This document shows, piece by piece, positions 25,504-34,611 of a DNA stretch of 64,000 nucleotides. How positions within the stretch are numbered: position 1 is the first letter of the stretch; each line of letters begins with the position of its first letter. The position numbers and the translations under genes were made by a program. The notes beneath the pieces are model-generated. The model made no database searches, was not told the DNA's origin, and saw only the letters and a program-made list of their open reading frames with translations. The stretch comes from an uncultured Bryobacteraceae bacterium (GTDB lineage Bacteria > Acidobacteriota > Terriglobia > Bryobacterales > Bryobacteraceae): the NCBI GenBank assembly GCA_937924525.1, contig CALDSU010000005.1:186001-250000 (forward strand), read 5' to 3'.

Positions 25504-26861
25504 AGACTCTTGCCGGGATCCTGCTTGGCGCCGGACTGGCCTGCGCCCAAGGCTCGTACCTGTTGGGTGTGGACGACAAGCTCATCGGGTACCACGAGAA
25601 CGCCGATCTCGATGATCCCGTGGCGCGTTTACAGCGGCGGATCGATCGCGGCGAGGTGAAACTGGAGTGGGACGATGCCCACGGCTACCTGCGCTCCGTG
25701 CTGAAAAACCTCGATATCCCCGCCGAGTCGCAGATGCTGGTCTTCTCCAAAACCAGTTTTCAGTTGCAGCGCATCACGCCGCAAACGCCGCGGGCGATCT
25801 ACTTCAACGACCATGTCTATCTCGGCTGGGTGCAGGATGGCGACGTGATCGAGATCTCGGCGGTGGATCCGCGCAAGGGCGGCATTTTTTACACGCTGGA
25901 TCAGACGCCCGCGGCGAAGCCAAAAATGGTCCGCCGGGACGAGTGCCTGCAATGCCACGCCTCGCCGAAGACGGCGGGCGTGCCGGGCCACATGGTGCGT
26001 TCGGTCTACACCGGCGCCGACGGATACCCCGTATTCCAGGCCGGCGGATTCGTGACGACGCACGCCAGTCCCCTGAAGGAACGCTGGGGGGGCTGGTACG
26101 TGACCGGCACCCACGCCAACGACCTGCACATGGGCAACGCCTTCCTGCGGGACAAGGACCCGGAGGCCTTCGACCTGCACGCCGGCGCCAATGTGACCGA
26201 CCTGGCGCGCCGCTTCGATGTGCGGCCTTACCTGACGCCGCACTCCGACATTGTGGCGCTGATGGTGCTGGAGCACCAGGCCCAACTGCACAACCTGATC
26301 ACGCGGGCCGGTTATGAAGCGCGGATCGCGCTCGAGGTCCAGGCGTCGATGGACCAGGCGCTCGGCCGTTCAGGCGAGTGGACAGACTCGACCAAACGGC
26401 GCGTCTACGGGCCGGCGGACAACCTGCTCGCCTACCTGCTGTTTGCCGACGAGGCTCCGCTGCGCGGGCCGGTGGCAGGCACTTCCGGCTTTGCCGCCCA
26501 GTTCGCGCGCCGCGGTCCCCGGGACGCGCGCGGGCGCTCGCTGCGCGAATTCGACCTCGAACGCCGGCTGTTCCGCTACCCGCTCAGCTATCTGATCTAC
26601 TCTGAGGCGTTGGACGCCTTGCCCCCGCCGGTCCTGACCCACCTGTACCGGCGCCTGTGCGAGGGCCTGGCCGGGCGCGACACCGGCAAGCCGTTTGCGC
26701 ATCTGACTGCCGAGGACCGTAAAGCCATCCGGGAGATCCTGCTGGACACCAAACCCGCCTTCGCCGCCGCCTGGCGCGGAGCCGAAGCGGCGCTGAAGAC
26801 CGAACCTTCCTCCGGTTTCGAACCCGCAGAGACCTCGGGGGCGGCCTTGGCCAGCCGCTGA
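25500..26861 (+). CDS. Secreted protein with one c-type haem motif
   Basis: This 453-residue protein has a signal peptide (MKTLAGILLGAGLACAQG) and a single CxxCH motif in 'RRDECLQCHASPKTAGVPGH' near residue 145, so a covalently bound haem in the periplasm is expected. Conserved-looking blocks around it are 'FYTLDQTPAAKPKMVRRDE' and 'ERWGGWYVTGTHANDLHMGN', and several histidines could supply the second axial ligand. I do not know a defined function; similar monohaem proteins are common in Acidobacteria, Planctomycetes and Verrucomicrobia. Coupling to the Rrf2 regulator by a four-base overlap suggests redox- or nitric-oxide-responsive expression. A terminator-like hairpin follows at 26906-26955. 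Confidence 0.75.
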   Translation: MKTLAGILLGAGLACAQGSYLLGVDDKLIGYHENADLDDPVARLQRRIDRGEVKLEWDDAHGYLRSVLKNLDIPAESQMLVFSKTSFQLQRITPQTPRAIYFNDHVYLGWVQDGDVIEISAVDPRKGGIFYTLDQTPAAKPKMVRRDECLQCHASPKTAGVPGHMVRSVYTGADGYPVFQAGGFVTTHASPLKERWGGWYVTGTHANDLHMGNAFLRDKDPEAFDLHAGANVTDLARRFDVRPYLTPHSDIVALMVLEHQAQLHNLITRAGYEARIALEVQASMDQALGRSGEWTDSTKRRVYGPADNLLAYLLFADEAPLRGPVAGTSGFAAQFARRGPRDARGRSLREFDLERRLFRYPLSYLIYSEALDALPPPVLTHLYRRLCEGLAGRDTGKPFAHLTAEDRKAIREILLDTKPAFAAAWRGAEAALKTEPSSGFEPAETSGAALASR

Positions 26862-26905
26862 CGCCGGCGTACGGGTCCGCAACGCGGGACAACCTTTTCG
26901 AGCGG

Positions 26906-26955
26906 CGGACGGGGTCCCTCCCGGGTGGAAAAACGGCCGTCCGTTCGCATTTTTT
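26906..26955 (+). terminator. Probable Rho-independent terminator after the Rrf2/haem-protein operon
   Basis: CGGACGG (26906-26912) pairs with CCGTCCG (26937-26943) around a loop of 24 bases, itself GC-rich. A run of six T (26950-26955) follows. The loop is longer than usual. Confidence 0.45.
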
Positions 26956-27037
26956 CGTTCCGTTTGCTGGAACATCTTATGGCGCCGGAAGCGTCCTATT
27001 CGGTAGACGCCGCGGTGGCCCGGCGTCGGAGGAGCGC

Positions 27038-27484
27038 ATGCGCTACTGGCTGTTCTTCGTCGGCAAACTGGCGGTCGCGACTGCGATCTCGCTGGGGCTC
27101 CTCCAGGCTCTGCACTTGCTGTGGCCCGCCCCGCAGGACTTCATGCGCGCCTACCAGCCGGTTTTCGGACACGATCTGGGCTTTACCCTCGCGATGGGGG
27201 CGTGGTTTCTGGTCAGTTGGGGCCTCCTGTACCTTGCTATCTGGGACCAGCGGTATCGCTGCCGGGTTTGCCTGCGGCGGATGCGGATGCCTGTGCAAAC
27301 CGGATCCTGGAGCCGGATGCTGCAACTTGGCCAGCCTCAAATCGAGTACATCTGCCCTTATGGCCACGGCAAACTGCACGTCGCCGAGATCCAGTTCGCC
27401 GGCAAGCAGACCCCGGAGTGGGCCGCCTACCGCGACATGTGGGAGGAACTCACTACTGCGGGGCCGCCCGAACAGGAATGCTGA
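27038..27484 (+). CDS. Membrane protein with C-terminal zinc-ribbon-like motif, unknown function
   Basis: This 148-residue protein has two hydrophobic helices (about 5-28 and 47-70) followed by a cytoplasmic or periplasmic tail. In the tail 'YRCRVCLRRMRMP' and 'YICPYGHGKL' supply CxxC and C-x3-H ligands that could hold one zinc ion. The tail ends in an acidic stretch. GGAGGAG lies just before the ATG. I do not recognise the family name. It lies 45 bases before the MrfA-like helicase, on the same strand, and may share its transcript. Confidence 0.7.
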   Translation: MRYWLFFVGKLAVATAISLGLLQALHLLWPAPQDFMRAYQPVFGHDLGFTLAMGAWFLVSWGLLYLAIWDQRYRCRVCLRRMRMPVQTGSWSRMLQLGQPQIEYICPYGHGKLHVAEIQFAGKQTPEWAAYRDMWEELTTAGPPEQEC

Positions 27485-27529
27485 AGCATCCCTCTTGCCT
27501 GACAGCAAAGAAAAAGCGAAAATAGATCG

Positions 27530-29890
27530 GTGAACCTGTCGCTCGGTTTTCCGGAATTCGAAGAGCACGCCCTGGCCCCAGCCGGAGACCTGGCGGGGGC
27601 CGTTGCGCACTTTGAAGAGGCGATGAGGCAGCGCGGCGATTCCCCGGTCCGCGCCCTGCGCCATCTGCCCGCGCGCCCCGCGGAGACCACGCCCATCCCG
27701 GACGCCGTGCACCCGTCGCTGCGCGCCGCTCTGGGGCAGAAAGGCATCCAGACGCTGTTCGTGCATCAGGCGGAAGCCTTCGCGCACGTGGAAGCCGGAA
27801 AGAACGTGGTGGTGGTGACGCCCACGGCGAGCGGCAAGAGCCTCTGTTACAACCTGCCCGTGTTCAATCTGCTGCTGAAGGACCCTGCGGCGCGGGCGTT
27901 GTACCTCTATCCGACCAAGGCGCTGGCGGTCGACCAACTGCACGCGTTTCACGAAACCGCCGACGCCATGGGCGGCGCGGTGCGCGCGTTCACCTATGAC
28001 GGCGACACGCCCCAGGACGCGCGCAAGGCCATCCGCCAGCGCGCCCACGTGGTGATGACCAACCCGGACATGCTGCACTCGGGAATCCTGCCGCATCATC
28101 CCAGGTGGGCTAGGCTGTTCGAGAATCTGAAGTTCCTGGTCGTCGATGAACTCCATTATTACCGGGGCGTCTATGGCAGCCACCTGGCGAACCTTTTCCG
28201 GCGGCTGAAGCGGATCTGCGCCTTCTATGGCGCCCGGCCGCAGTTTGTGTGTTCGTCGGCCACTATTGCCAACCCGCGCGAGCTGGCCGAAACCCTGACC
28301 GCGGAACCGTTCGAGCTGGTGGACCGCAATGGCGCGCCCGCGGGCGAGAAATACTTTATCTTTTACAATCCGCCGGTGGTCAACCGGCAACTCGGCATCC
28401 GGCGGAGCTATCTGAACGAGACGCGGAGGATCGCCGCCGAGTTCATCGAGCGGGGACACCAGACGCTGGTTTTCGCCAACAACCGTCTCGCCACGGAAGT
28501 GCTGGTGACATATTTGAAGGACGCGTTCGACCGGGGCCCGCTGCCGCCGGACACGGTGCGCGGGTATCGCGGCGGATACCTGCCCAAAGAGCGGCGGCAG
28601 ATTGAATCCGAACTGCGCGAGGGGCGCATCCGGGCAGTGGTCGCCACCAACGCGCTGGAATTGGGCATTGATATCGGGTCGCTGGACGTGGTGGTGATGG
28701 CGGGCTATCCGGGCACGCTGGCGTCGACCTGGCAGCGCGCGGGACGCGCGGGGCGGCGGCAGGGCGCGTCGGCGGCGGTGCTGGTCGCCTCCAGCGCGCC
28801 GCTCGATCAGTACGTGGTGGAGCACCCCGAGTACTTCTTCGACCGGCCGCCCGAGCACGCCTTTGTCAACCCCGATAACCTCGAAATCCTGCTCAGCCAC
28901 CTCAAATGCGCCGCCTTCGAGCTGCCGGTGCACGACGGGGAAACCTTCGGACCCCACCCGGCGGCCAAGCTCTGCGAGTTCCTGCGCGACGCGGGCTTTC
29001 TGCACCACTCGGCGGGCGCGTGGCACTGGACGTCGGACAGCTACCCCGCCGACGCGGTCAGCTTGCGCGCCGTCACCAGCGACAACTTCGTGGTGATCGA
29101 CACGACGCACGAGCCCAAGGTGATCGCCGAGGTGGCGTTTCCCGCGGCGTTGAACGAACTTTACGAGAAAGCCATTTACCTGCACGAAGCCCGGCAGTAC
29201 CACGTCGACCGGTTCGACTATGGCGAGCGGAAAGCGTACGTGCATCGGGTGACCTGCGACTATTTCACCGACGCGGTGGACTACACCCGGGTCACGGCGC
29301 TGGAGGAATTCGGGGCGGAGGAACTCGGGAGCGCGGGCGCGCGCCGGGTGCACGGCGAGGTGCGCGTCAACCGCCAGATTGTGGGTTTCAAGAAGATCAA
29401 GTTCTATACCCTGGAAAACGTGGGCGCGGGAAAACTGGCGCTGCCCGAGCAGGAAATGCAGACCACCGCATTCTGGCTGCATTGCCGCGCGCAGTTGCTG
29501 AGCCGGCTGGGCGGGTTCAGCGCGGAGGACAAGCAGAGCGGCTTGGCGGGATTAGGCCACGCCCTGCGGACCGTCGCCGCCCTGCTGTTGATGTGCGACC
29601 CGCGCGACTTGGGCGTCGCGGTCAGCGAAGAGACCACCACCGGGCTGGGGGCGTTCGAACCCAACCTCTATCTCTACGACATGTATCCGGGTGGCATCGG
29701 CCAAAGCGCGCCGCTCTACCGGATGACGGACAAGCTGCTGGCGGGCGCGCGGGACCTGATCGCTTCCTGCCCCTGCGACGGCGGTTGCCCGAGCTGCGTA
29801 GGCCCTCCGGGCGAGACCGGCGAACGCGGCAAGGAGGCGGCTGCGCGGCTGGTCGCCATCCTGCTCGGGGACGCCGTGCCGGTAGCGTGA
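27530..29890 (+). CDS. mrfA: MrfA/YprA-like DEAD/DEAH helicase with DUF1998 zinc-binding C-terminus
   Basis: MrfA in Bacillus subtilis is a 3'-5' DNA helicase that repairs mitomycin C damage independently of UvrA. This 786-residue protein has its order of parts: an N-terminal region, helicase lobe 1 with Walker A 'TPTASGKSLCY' (about 99-109) and DExH box 'VDELHYYRG' (about 204-212), and lobe 2 with 'ATNALELGIDIGSLDVVVM' and 'WQRAGRAGRR'. A DUF1998 domain ends in the four-cysteine cluster 'CPCDGGCPSC'. The start is a GTG at 27530 without an obvious ribosome-binding site; a later start would remove conserved sequence. The gene symbol follows the family match and is not proof of the same function. 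Confidence 0.88.
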   Translation: MNLSLGFPEFEEHALAPAGDLAGAVAHFEEAMRQRGDSPVRALRHLPARPAETTPIPDAVHPSLRAALGQKGIQTLFVHQAEAFAHVEAGKNVVVVTPTASGKSLCYNLPVFNLLLKDPAARALYLYPTKALAVDQLHAFHETADAMGGAVRAFTYDGDTPQDARKAIRQRAHVVMTNPDMLHSGILPHHPRWARLFENLKFLVVDELHYYRGVYGSHLANLFRRLKRICAFYGARPQFVCSSATIANPRELAETLTAEPFELVDRNGAPAGEKYFIFYNPPVVNRQLGIRRSYLNETRRIAAEFIERGHQTLVFANNRLATEVLVTYLKDAFDRGPLPPDTVRGYRGGYLPKERRQIESELREGRIRAVVATNALELGIDIGSLDVVVMAGYPGTLASTWQRAGRAGRRQGASAAVLVASSAPLDQYVVEHPEYFFDRPPEHAFVNPDNLEILLSHLKCAAFELPVHDGETFGPHPAAKLCEFLRDAGFLHHSAGAWHWTSDSYPADAVSLRAVTSDNFVVIDTTHEPKVIAEVAFPAALNELYEKAIYLHEARQYHVDRFDYGERKAYVHRVTCDYFTDAVDYTRVTALEEFGAEELGSAGARRVHGEVRVNRQIVGFKKIKFYTLENVGAGKLALPEQEMQTTAFWLHCRAQLLSRLGGFSAEDKQSGLAGLGHALRTVAALLLMCDPRDLGVAVSEETTTGLGAFEPNLYLYDMYPGGIGQSAPLYRMTDKLLAGARDLIASCPCDGGCPSCVGPPGETGERGKEAAARLVAILLGDAVPVA

Positions 29891-29906
29891 GCGCGCTCGC
29901 GATCCC

Positions 29907-30944
29907 TTAAGATTCGGGATGCAATCCGCGGCTGGGGGCCACCGCCGCGGCCGCTTCCACACCCGAGCGCGCCTGGGCGCGGATCTGATCGAGCTTCAGG
30001 CCCGTCAGCGCGACGGCCACAAACCCGCCGATCAGCAGCGGCAGCGTCAGCACCCCGAACATCATCAGCGAAAAACCGGCCGCGGTGGACTTAGGCACCT
30101 GGAACAGCCCCAGCGCCACCACCACCAGAAACTGGTAGAGCCCGGCGTTGCCCGGCGCGTTCGGAATCATGGTGCCCACTCGCAACACCACATACACCGC
30201 GAACGCCGCAAACCAGGGCACCGCCAGTCCGTAGCCCTCCATCAGCGCCCAAATCGGCACGATTTGCAGCGCGGCGTAGACGAAGCTGGCCAGGAACGTC
30301 GCCGCCAGCGTCCGGGGATTGCCCATCGCATGAATGCCGTCGACCAGGTGGTGCAGGTAGTGCAGCCAGCGGCTTTCCTTCACCATGTCGTGAGCGTGCT
30401 GCCGCCGCAATCCCACGTACACCAGCACGCCCAGCAGCGCGAACACCAGCAGGCCCATGATCTTGCCCGCATCCACCAGATAACCCGGCAGGGGTTGGAG
30501 GGCCATCGCCAAGAGCATGGCTGCGAACAGCCAGACGCCGTCGATCACCCGCTCGATGGCCGCCGACGAAATGGCCAGCCCGAGCGGAATCCGGTTCCAG
30601 TGCGCCACCAGGTAGCAACGGATGATTTCGCCCGTGCGCAGCGGCAGCACTTCGTTGGCGTACAGGCCGATGTAGACCGCCTGGACGGTCCGCCACAGCC
30701 GGGTGCGCACCACGGGCCGCAGCAGCACCTGCCAGCGCCAGCCGTGCGCAACATAGACGCTCAGGTCGAAGAGGACGGCGATGGTGACGTAGCGCCAGTC
30801 CAGCGCGGCGAAGTCCTTGAGAGCTTGACGCCAGTCGAATCCATGGAAAACCCAGATCAGGCTTGCGATGGAGATCCCATATCCAACGGCGGGAAGCAGC
30901 CAAGGGGGGATTCTTTTCTTGATGCGGTCCCGATTCAGATCCAT
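29907..30944 (-). CDS. Flippase-like membrane protein (lysylphosphatidylglycerol synthase TM region, UPF0104)
   Basis: This 345-residue integral membrane protein has eight to nine helices and the UPF0104/AglD fold shared with the N-terminal flippase part of MprF. Family blocks include 'GWRWQVLLRP' near residue 70, 'IGLYANEVLPLRTGEIIRCY' near 91-110 and 'MIPNAPGNAGLYQF' near 255-268. No soluble synthetase domain is attached, so it does not modify lipids itself; transport or flipping of a lipid-linked molecule is the family guess. It converges on mrfA, with only 16 bases between the stops. It diverges from fadN, and a TATCAT box lies about 26 bases before its ATG. Confidence 0.85.
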   Translation of the reverse strand: MDLNRDRIKKRIPPWLLPAVGYGISIASLIWVFHGFDWRQALKDFAALDWRYVTIAVLFDLSVYVAHGWRWQVLLRPVVRTRLWRTVQAVYIGLYANEVLPLRTGEIIRCYLVAHWNRIPLGLAISSAAIERVIDGVWLFAAMLLAMALQPLPGYLVDAGKIMGLLVFALLGVLVYVGLRRQHAHDMVKESRWLHYLHHLVDGIHAMGNPRTLAATFLASFVYAALQIVPIWALMEGYGLAVPWFAAFAVYVVLRVGTMIPNAPGNAGLYQFLVVVALGLFQVPKSTAAGFSLMMFGVLTLPLLIGGFVAVALTGLKLDQIRAQARSGVEAAAAVAPSRGLHPES

Positions 30945-31066
30945 GCCCGGCAGCGGCCTGCGCTGCCTTCATGATAGCGTGCCGGCCCGGACCGCCTGGT
31001 GAACGTTCGGTGAATCCGTACCGCGCGCGAAGGCATCCGCGCTACACTTTGGGAATTCATCCTGCC

Positions 31067-33400
31067 ATGGAAACGATACGCCGTGTGGCGGTGCTGGGAG
31101 CCGGCACGATGGGCGCCGGCATCGCCGCCCATTTCGCCAACGCCGGGACGCCCGTGTTGCTGCTCGACTTGCCGGCGGCCGGCCAGCCCGACCGGAACGC
31201 CATCGCCCGCGCGGGGCTGGACGCGGCCGTCCGGCGCCGCCCGGGGGCCCTGTTTACCCCGGGTACTGCCGCCTTGATTACGTGCGGGAATTTCGAGGAC
31301 GATCTCCCCAAATTGCACGACTGCGACTGGATCCTCGAAGCCGTGGTCGAACAACTCGACGTGAAACGGCAACTGCTGGCCCGCGTGCGCGAGCACCGGC
31401 GGCCGGGCGCCATCCTGACGACCAACACGAGCGGGATCCCCCTGCGCCTGCTCGCCGAAGGGTTCGACGACGAAACGCTCCGCCATTTCGCCGGCACGCA
31501 CTTTTTCAATCCTCCGCGCTACCTGCATTTGCTGGAATTGATCCCTGGACCGGGCGTGGTTCCGGAAGTGCTGGCGCTGCTCCGGGACTTCTGCGACCGC
31601 CGCCTGGGCAAGGGCGTGGTCGGCTGCAAGGACACCCCGAATTTCATTGCCAACCGCATCGGCAGCTTCTATGGCGCGACGGTCCATCAACTCACCGTCG
31701 AGGGCGGCTACTCCGTCGAAGAAGTCGATTTTCTGACCGGGCCGCTGATTGGCCTGCCGCGCAGCGCCACTTACCGGCTGATGGACATTGTCGGCCTGGA
31801 CATCTGGGCGCACGTCACGCGCAACCTCTACGACGCGGTCCCGCACGACCCCTGGCGCGAGCGCTTTGTGCTGCCCCCGTTCATGACCCGCATGATCGAG
31901 CGCGGCCTGCTGGGCGAAAAGCGCGGCCAGGGATTCTACAAAGTGGAGGGAAAAGGGGAGAGCAAACAGATCCTCGCCATCGACTGGAACACGCTCGAAT
32001 ACGGTCCGCAAAAAACCGCCCGTTTCCCGGCGCTGGAAACCGCGCGGCTGATCGAGGATCTGCCCCAGCGGCTGCGCGCGCTGGTGGCGTCCGCAGACCG
32101 GGGGGGAAGCTTCGTCTGGCGGCTGTTGCGCGACAACTGCCTGTACGCAGCGTCGATGGTGCCGGAGATTTCAGACCGCATTGTCGAGATCGATCAGGCG
32201 ATGCGCTGGGGTTACGCGCACAAACTGGGCCCGTTCGAGACTTGGGACGCGCTGGGCTTTACGGAAACCGCGCGGCGGATGGAGCGCGACGGACTGGCGC
32301 TGCCGCCCGCGGTCGGGCGCATGTTGTCGGCAGGCGCGGAGTCCTTTTACCGCGCCGCGGACCAGGCGGGTCTGCCTCGTACCGAATATTTCGACTTGGC
32401 CGGCTCCGGAGCTTACACGGCGCTGGCGCCCCGCCCCGGCATCCTCAGCCTGGCGGAGATCAGGCGCGCGCGCGGCGTGGTCCGCCGGAATGCGGGCGCT
32501 TCGCTGGTGGACCTCGGTGACGGGGTGCTGTGCGTCGAGTTCCACTCGAAGATGAACACCATCGGCGAGGATTTCCTCGTCATGCTGCAAGCCGGGATCG
32601 AAGAGACCAGCCGGAGCTTTGAGGCCATGGTGATCGCCAACCAGGGCGAGAACTTCTCGGCGGGCGCGAACCTGACCTGGCTGCTGGTCGCCGCGCAGGA
32701 CGGCGACTGGGAAGAGATCGACCGGGCCGTGCGTCGCTTCCAGCAAATCAATCTGGCCCTGCAGCGCGCCCCGAAACCGGTGGTGGCGGCGCCGTTCGGG
32801 CTCACGCTGGGGGGCGGCGCGGAAATCGCGCTGCACGCGGCGCGCATCCAGGCCTCGGCCGAGTTGTACATGGGCCTCGTGGAACTCGGCGCGGGCCTGA
32901 TTCCGGCGGGCGGCGGCTGCAAGGAGATGCTACGGCGCTCCGCTTCCGCCAAAGCGGCGTTTGAAACCATCGGCTTGAGCAAGACTTCCTCGAGCGCCAG
33001 CGACGCCCGCCGTCTGGGTTTCCTGCGCCCGCAGGACGGCGTGTCGATGAACCCCGAGCGGTTGCCGGGCGACGCCAAGGCGCTGGCCCTCGCGCTGGCT
33101 CGCGATTATCAACCGCTGGCGCCGGCGCCGGTGCGCGTGGAAGGCGCGCCCGGCTACGCTTTGCTGAAGATGGGCGTGTTCCTGGCCCGCGAGGCCGGCC
33201 AGATCTCCGAGTACGACGCCATGCTCGGCGACAAACTCGCGTTCGTGCTGAGCGGCGGCCGCCTCAGCGGTCCGCAGGACGTTCGCGAGGAGTATCTGCT
33301 GGATCTCGAGCGCGAGGCGTTCTTGAGCCTCTGCGGCAACCCGAAGACCCACGAACGCATCCAGCGCTTGCTGCAAACCGGCAAGCCGCTGCGCAACTAG
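31067..33400 (+). CDS. fadN: 3-hydroxyacyl-CoA dehydrogenase/enoyl-CoA hydratase (FadN type)
   Basis: This fused beta-oxidation enzyme hydrates enoyl-CoA and oxidises the resulting 3-hydroxyacyl-CoA with NAD. The dehydrogenase comes first, with Rossmann motif 'VAVLGAGTMGAGIAAHFANAG' (about 6-26) and two C-terminal HAD domains including 'GTHFFNPPRYLHLLELIPG'. The hydratase/crotonase domain follows (about 480-640) with the oxyanion-hole segments 'NQGENFSAGANLTWL' and 'APFGLTLGGGAEIALHA'. This order is the reverse of E. coli FadB and matches Bacillus FadN. The ATG at 31067 begins at the Rossmann motif. It heads a three-gene operon with the thiolase eight bases downstream. Confidence 0.94.
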   Translation: METIRRVAVLGAGTMGAGIAAHFANAGTPVLLLDLPAAGQPDRNAIARAGLDAAVRRRPGALFTPGTAALITCGNFEDDLPKLHDCDWILEAVVEQLDVKRQLLARVREHRRPGAILTTNTSGIPLRLLAEGFDDETLRHFAGTHFFNPPRYLHLLELIPGPGVVPEVLALLRDFCDRRLGKGVVGCKDTPNFIANRIGSFYGATVHQLTVEGGYSVEEVDFLTGPLIGLPRSATYRLMDIVGLDIWAHVTRNLYDAVPHDPWRERFVLPPFMTRMIERGLLGEKRGQGFYKVEGKGESKQILAIDWNTLEYGPQKTARFPALETARLIEDLPQRLRALVASADRGGSFVWRLLRDNCLYAASMVPEISDRIVEIDQAMRWGYAHKLGPFETWDALGFTETARRMERDGLALPPAVGRMLSAGAESFYRAADQAGLPRTEYFDLAGSGAYTALAPRPGILSLAEIRRARGVVRRNAGASLVDLGDGVLCVEFHSKMNTIGEDFLVMLQAGIEETSRSFEAMVIANQGENFSAGANLTWLLVAAQDGDWEEIDRAVRRFQQINLALQRAPKPVVAAPFGLTLGGGAEIALHAARIQASAELYMGLVELGAGLIPAGGGCKEMLRRSASAKAAFETIGLSKTSSSASDARRLGFLRPQDGVSMNPERLPGDAKALALALARDYQPLAPAPVRVEGAPGYALLKMGVFLAREAGQISEYDAMLGDKLAFVLSGGRLSGPQDVREEYLLDLEREAFLSLCGNPKTHERIQRLLQTGKPLRN

Positions 33401-33408
33401 GATTTCCC

Positions 33409-34611
33409 ATGCCCGAAGCCGTCCTGATCGATTGTCTGCGTACCGCCGCCGGCAAAGCGCCGCGCGGCACGCTCCGCCACACGCGGCCCGACGAGATGGC
33501 CGCCGCCGTCATCCGCCGCCTGCTGGAGCAGTATCCGCAGGTGGCCCCGGCGCAGGTGGACGATGTGATTCTGGGTTGCGCCATGCCGGAAGCCGAAGCC
33601 GGCGGCAACCTGGGCCGTCTGGCCGCGCTCCGCGGCGGATTGCCCGATTCCACCCCGGGCATGACGATCAACCGCTTCTGCTCTTCCGGGCTCCAGGCGA
33701 TCGCGCTGGCGGCGGCGCAGATCCGGAGCGGAGAGGCGGAGATCGTCCTGGCCGGGGGCGCCGAGTCGATGAGCCTGATTCCCGCCGCCGGGCACCACTT
33801 CTCGCCTAATCCGTGGTTCGTCGACCACCGCCCGGAAGTCTACCTGACCATGGGGCTCACCGCCGAGCGGCTCCAGCGGAGATACGGCGTCAGCCGCGAG
33901 GACTCCGACGCGTTTGCCTACCGCAGCCACCAGCGCGCCCTGGAGGCACAGGCCGCCGGGCGTTTCGACCAGGAGATTGTTCCGTTAGAAGTGGAAGCTG
34001 TTTCGCTGGAGAATGGAAAGCCTAGCCAGAAAAAGATTGTGTTTTCAAAAGACGAAGGGCCGCGGGCGGACACGTCGCTGGCGGCGCTGGCCAAGCTGAA
34101 ACCCGTGTTCCATGCCCGGGGTACGGTGACCGCCGGCAACGCGTCGCAGATGAGCGACGGCGCGGCCGTGGCGCTGGTGATGTCCGAGGCGCGGGCTCAC
34201 GCGCTCGGTTTGCGGCCCATGGCGCGGCTGGCCTCTTTCGCCGTCGCCGGCGTGCCGCCGGACATCATGGGCATCGGACCGGTCGCCGCGATTCCCAAAG
34301 CGCTCGCGCTGGCGGGCATCACGCTCGACGACGTGGGCCTGATCGAATTGAACGAGGCCTTCGCGGTGCAGGCGCTCGCAGTAATCCGGGAAGCCGGCCT
34401 CGAACTCGAGCGCGTGAACGTGAACGGCGGGGCGATCGCGCTCGGCCACCCCCTGGGCGGCACCGGCGCGAAGCTGACAGCCACCTTGTTGCGGGAAATG
34501 CGCCGGCGGGGCGCCCGTTACGGCATGGTGACCATGTGCGTCGGCGGCGGCCAGGGCGCGGCGGGCATTTTCGAACTGCTGCCCGCAAGCCAATCTCCGG
34601 AGGCGGCATGA
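33409..34611 (+). CDS. fadA: Acetyl-CoA acyltransferase (thiolase)
   Basis: This enzyme cleaves 3-ketoacyl-CoA to acetyl-CoA and a shortened acyl-CoA, the last step of beta-oxidation. The 400-residue protein has the nucleophile cysteine in '[17 protein letters not shown]' (near residue 89), the 'GGAESMS' segment, the histidine in '[17 protein letters not shown]' and the second active-site cysteine in '[17 protein letters not shown]'. It follows fadN by eight bases, and its stop overlaps the start of the acyl-CoA dehydrogenase. Degradative rather than biosynthetic function is inferred from this operon. Confidence 0.96.
   Translation: MPEAVLIDCLRTAAGKAPRGTLRHTRPDEMAAAVIRRLLEQYPQVAPAQVDDVILGCAMPEAEAGGNLGRLAALRGGLPDSTPGMTINRFCSSGLQAIALAAAQIRSGEAEIVLAGGAESMSLIPAAGHHFSPNPWFVDHRPEVYLTMGLTAERLQRRYGVSREDSDAFAYRSHQRALEAQAAGRFDQEIVPLEVEAVSLENGKPSQKKIVFSKDEGPRADTSLAALAKLKPVFHARGTVTAGNASQMSDGAAVALVMSEARAHALGLRPMARLASFAVAGVPPDIMGIGPVAAIPKALALAGITLDDVGLIELNEAFAVQALAVIREAGLELERVNVNGGAIALGHPLGGTGAKLTATLLREMRRRGARYGMVTMCVGGGQGAAGIFELLPASQSPEAA

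Noticed and set aside
26996-29482. Long minus-strand open frame (over 800 codons) opposite the helicase gene
   Set aside because: Composition is Arg/His/Gln-rich without any motif, as expected for the complement of a high-GC gene. The helicase on the other strand is certain.
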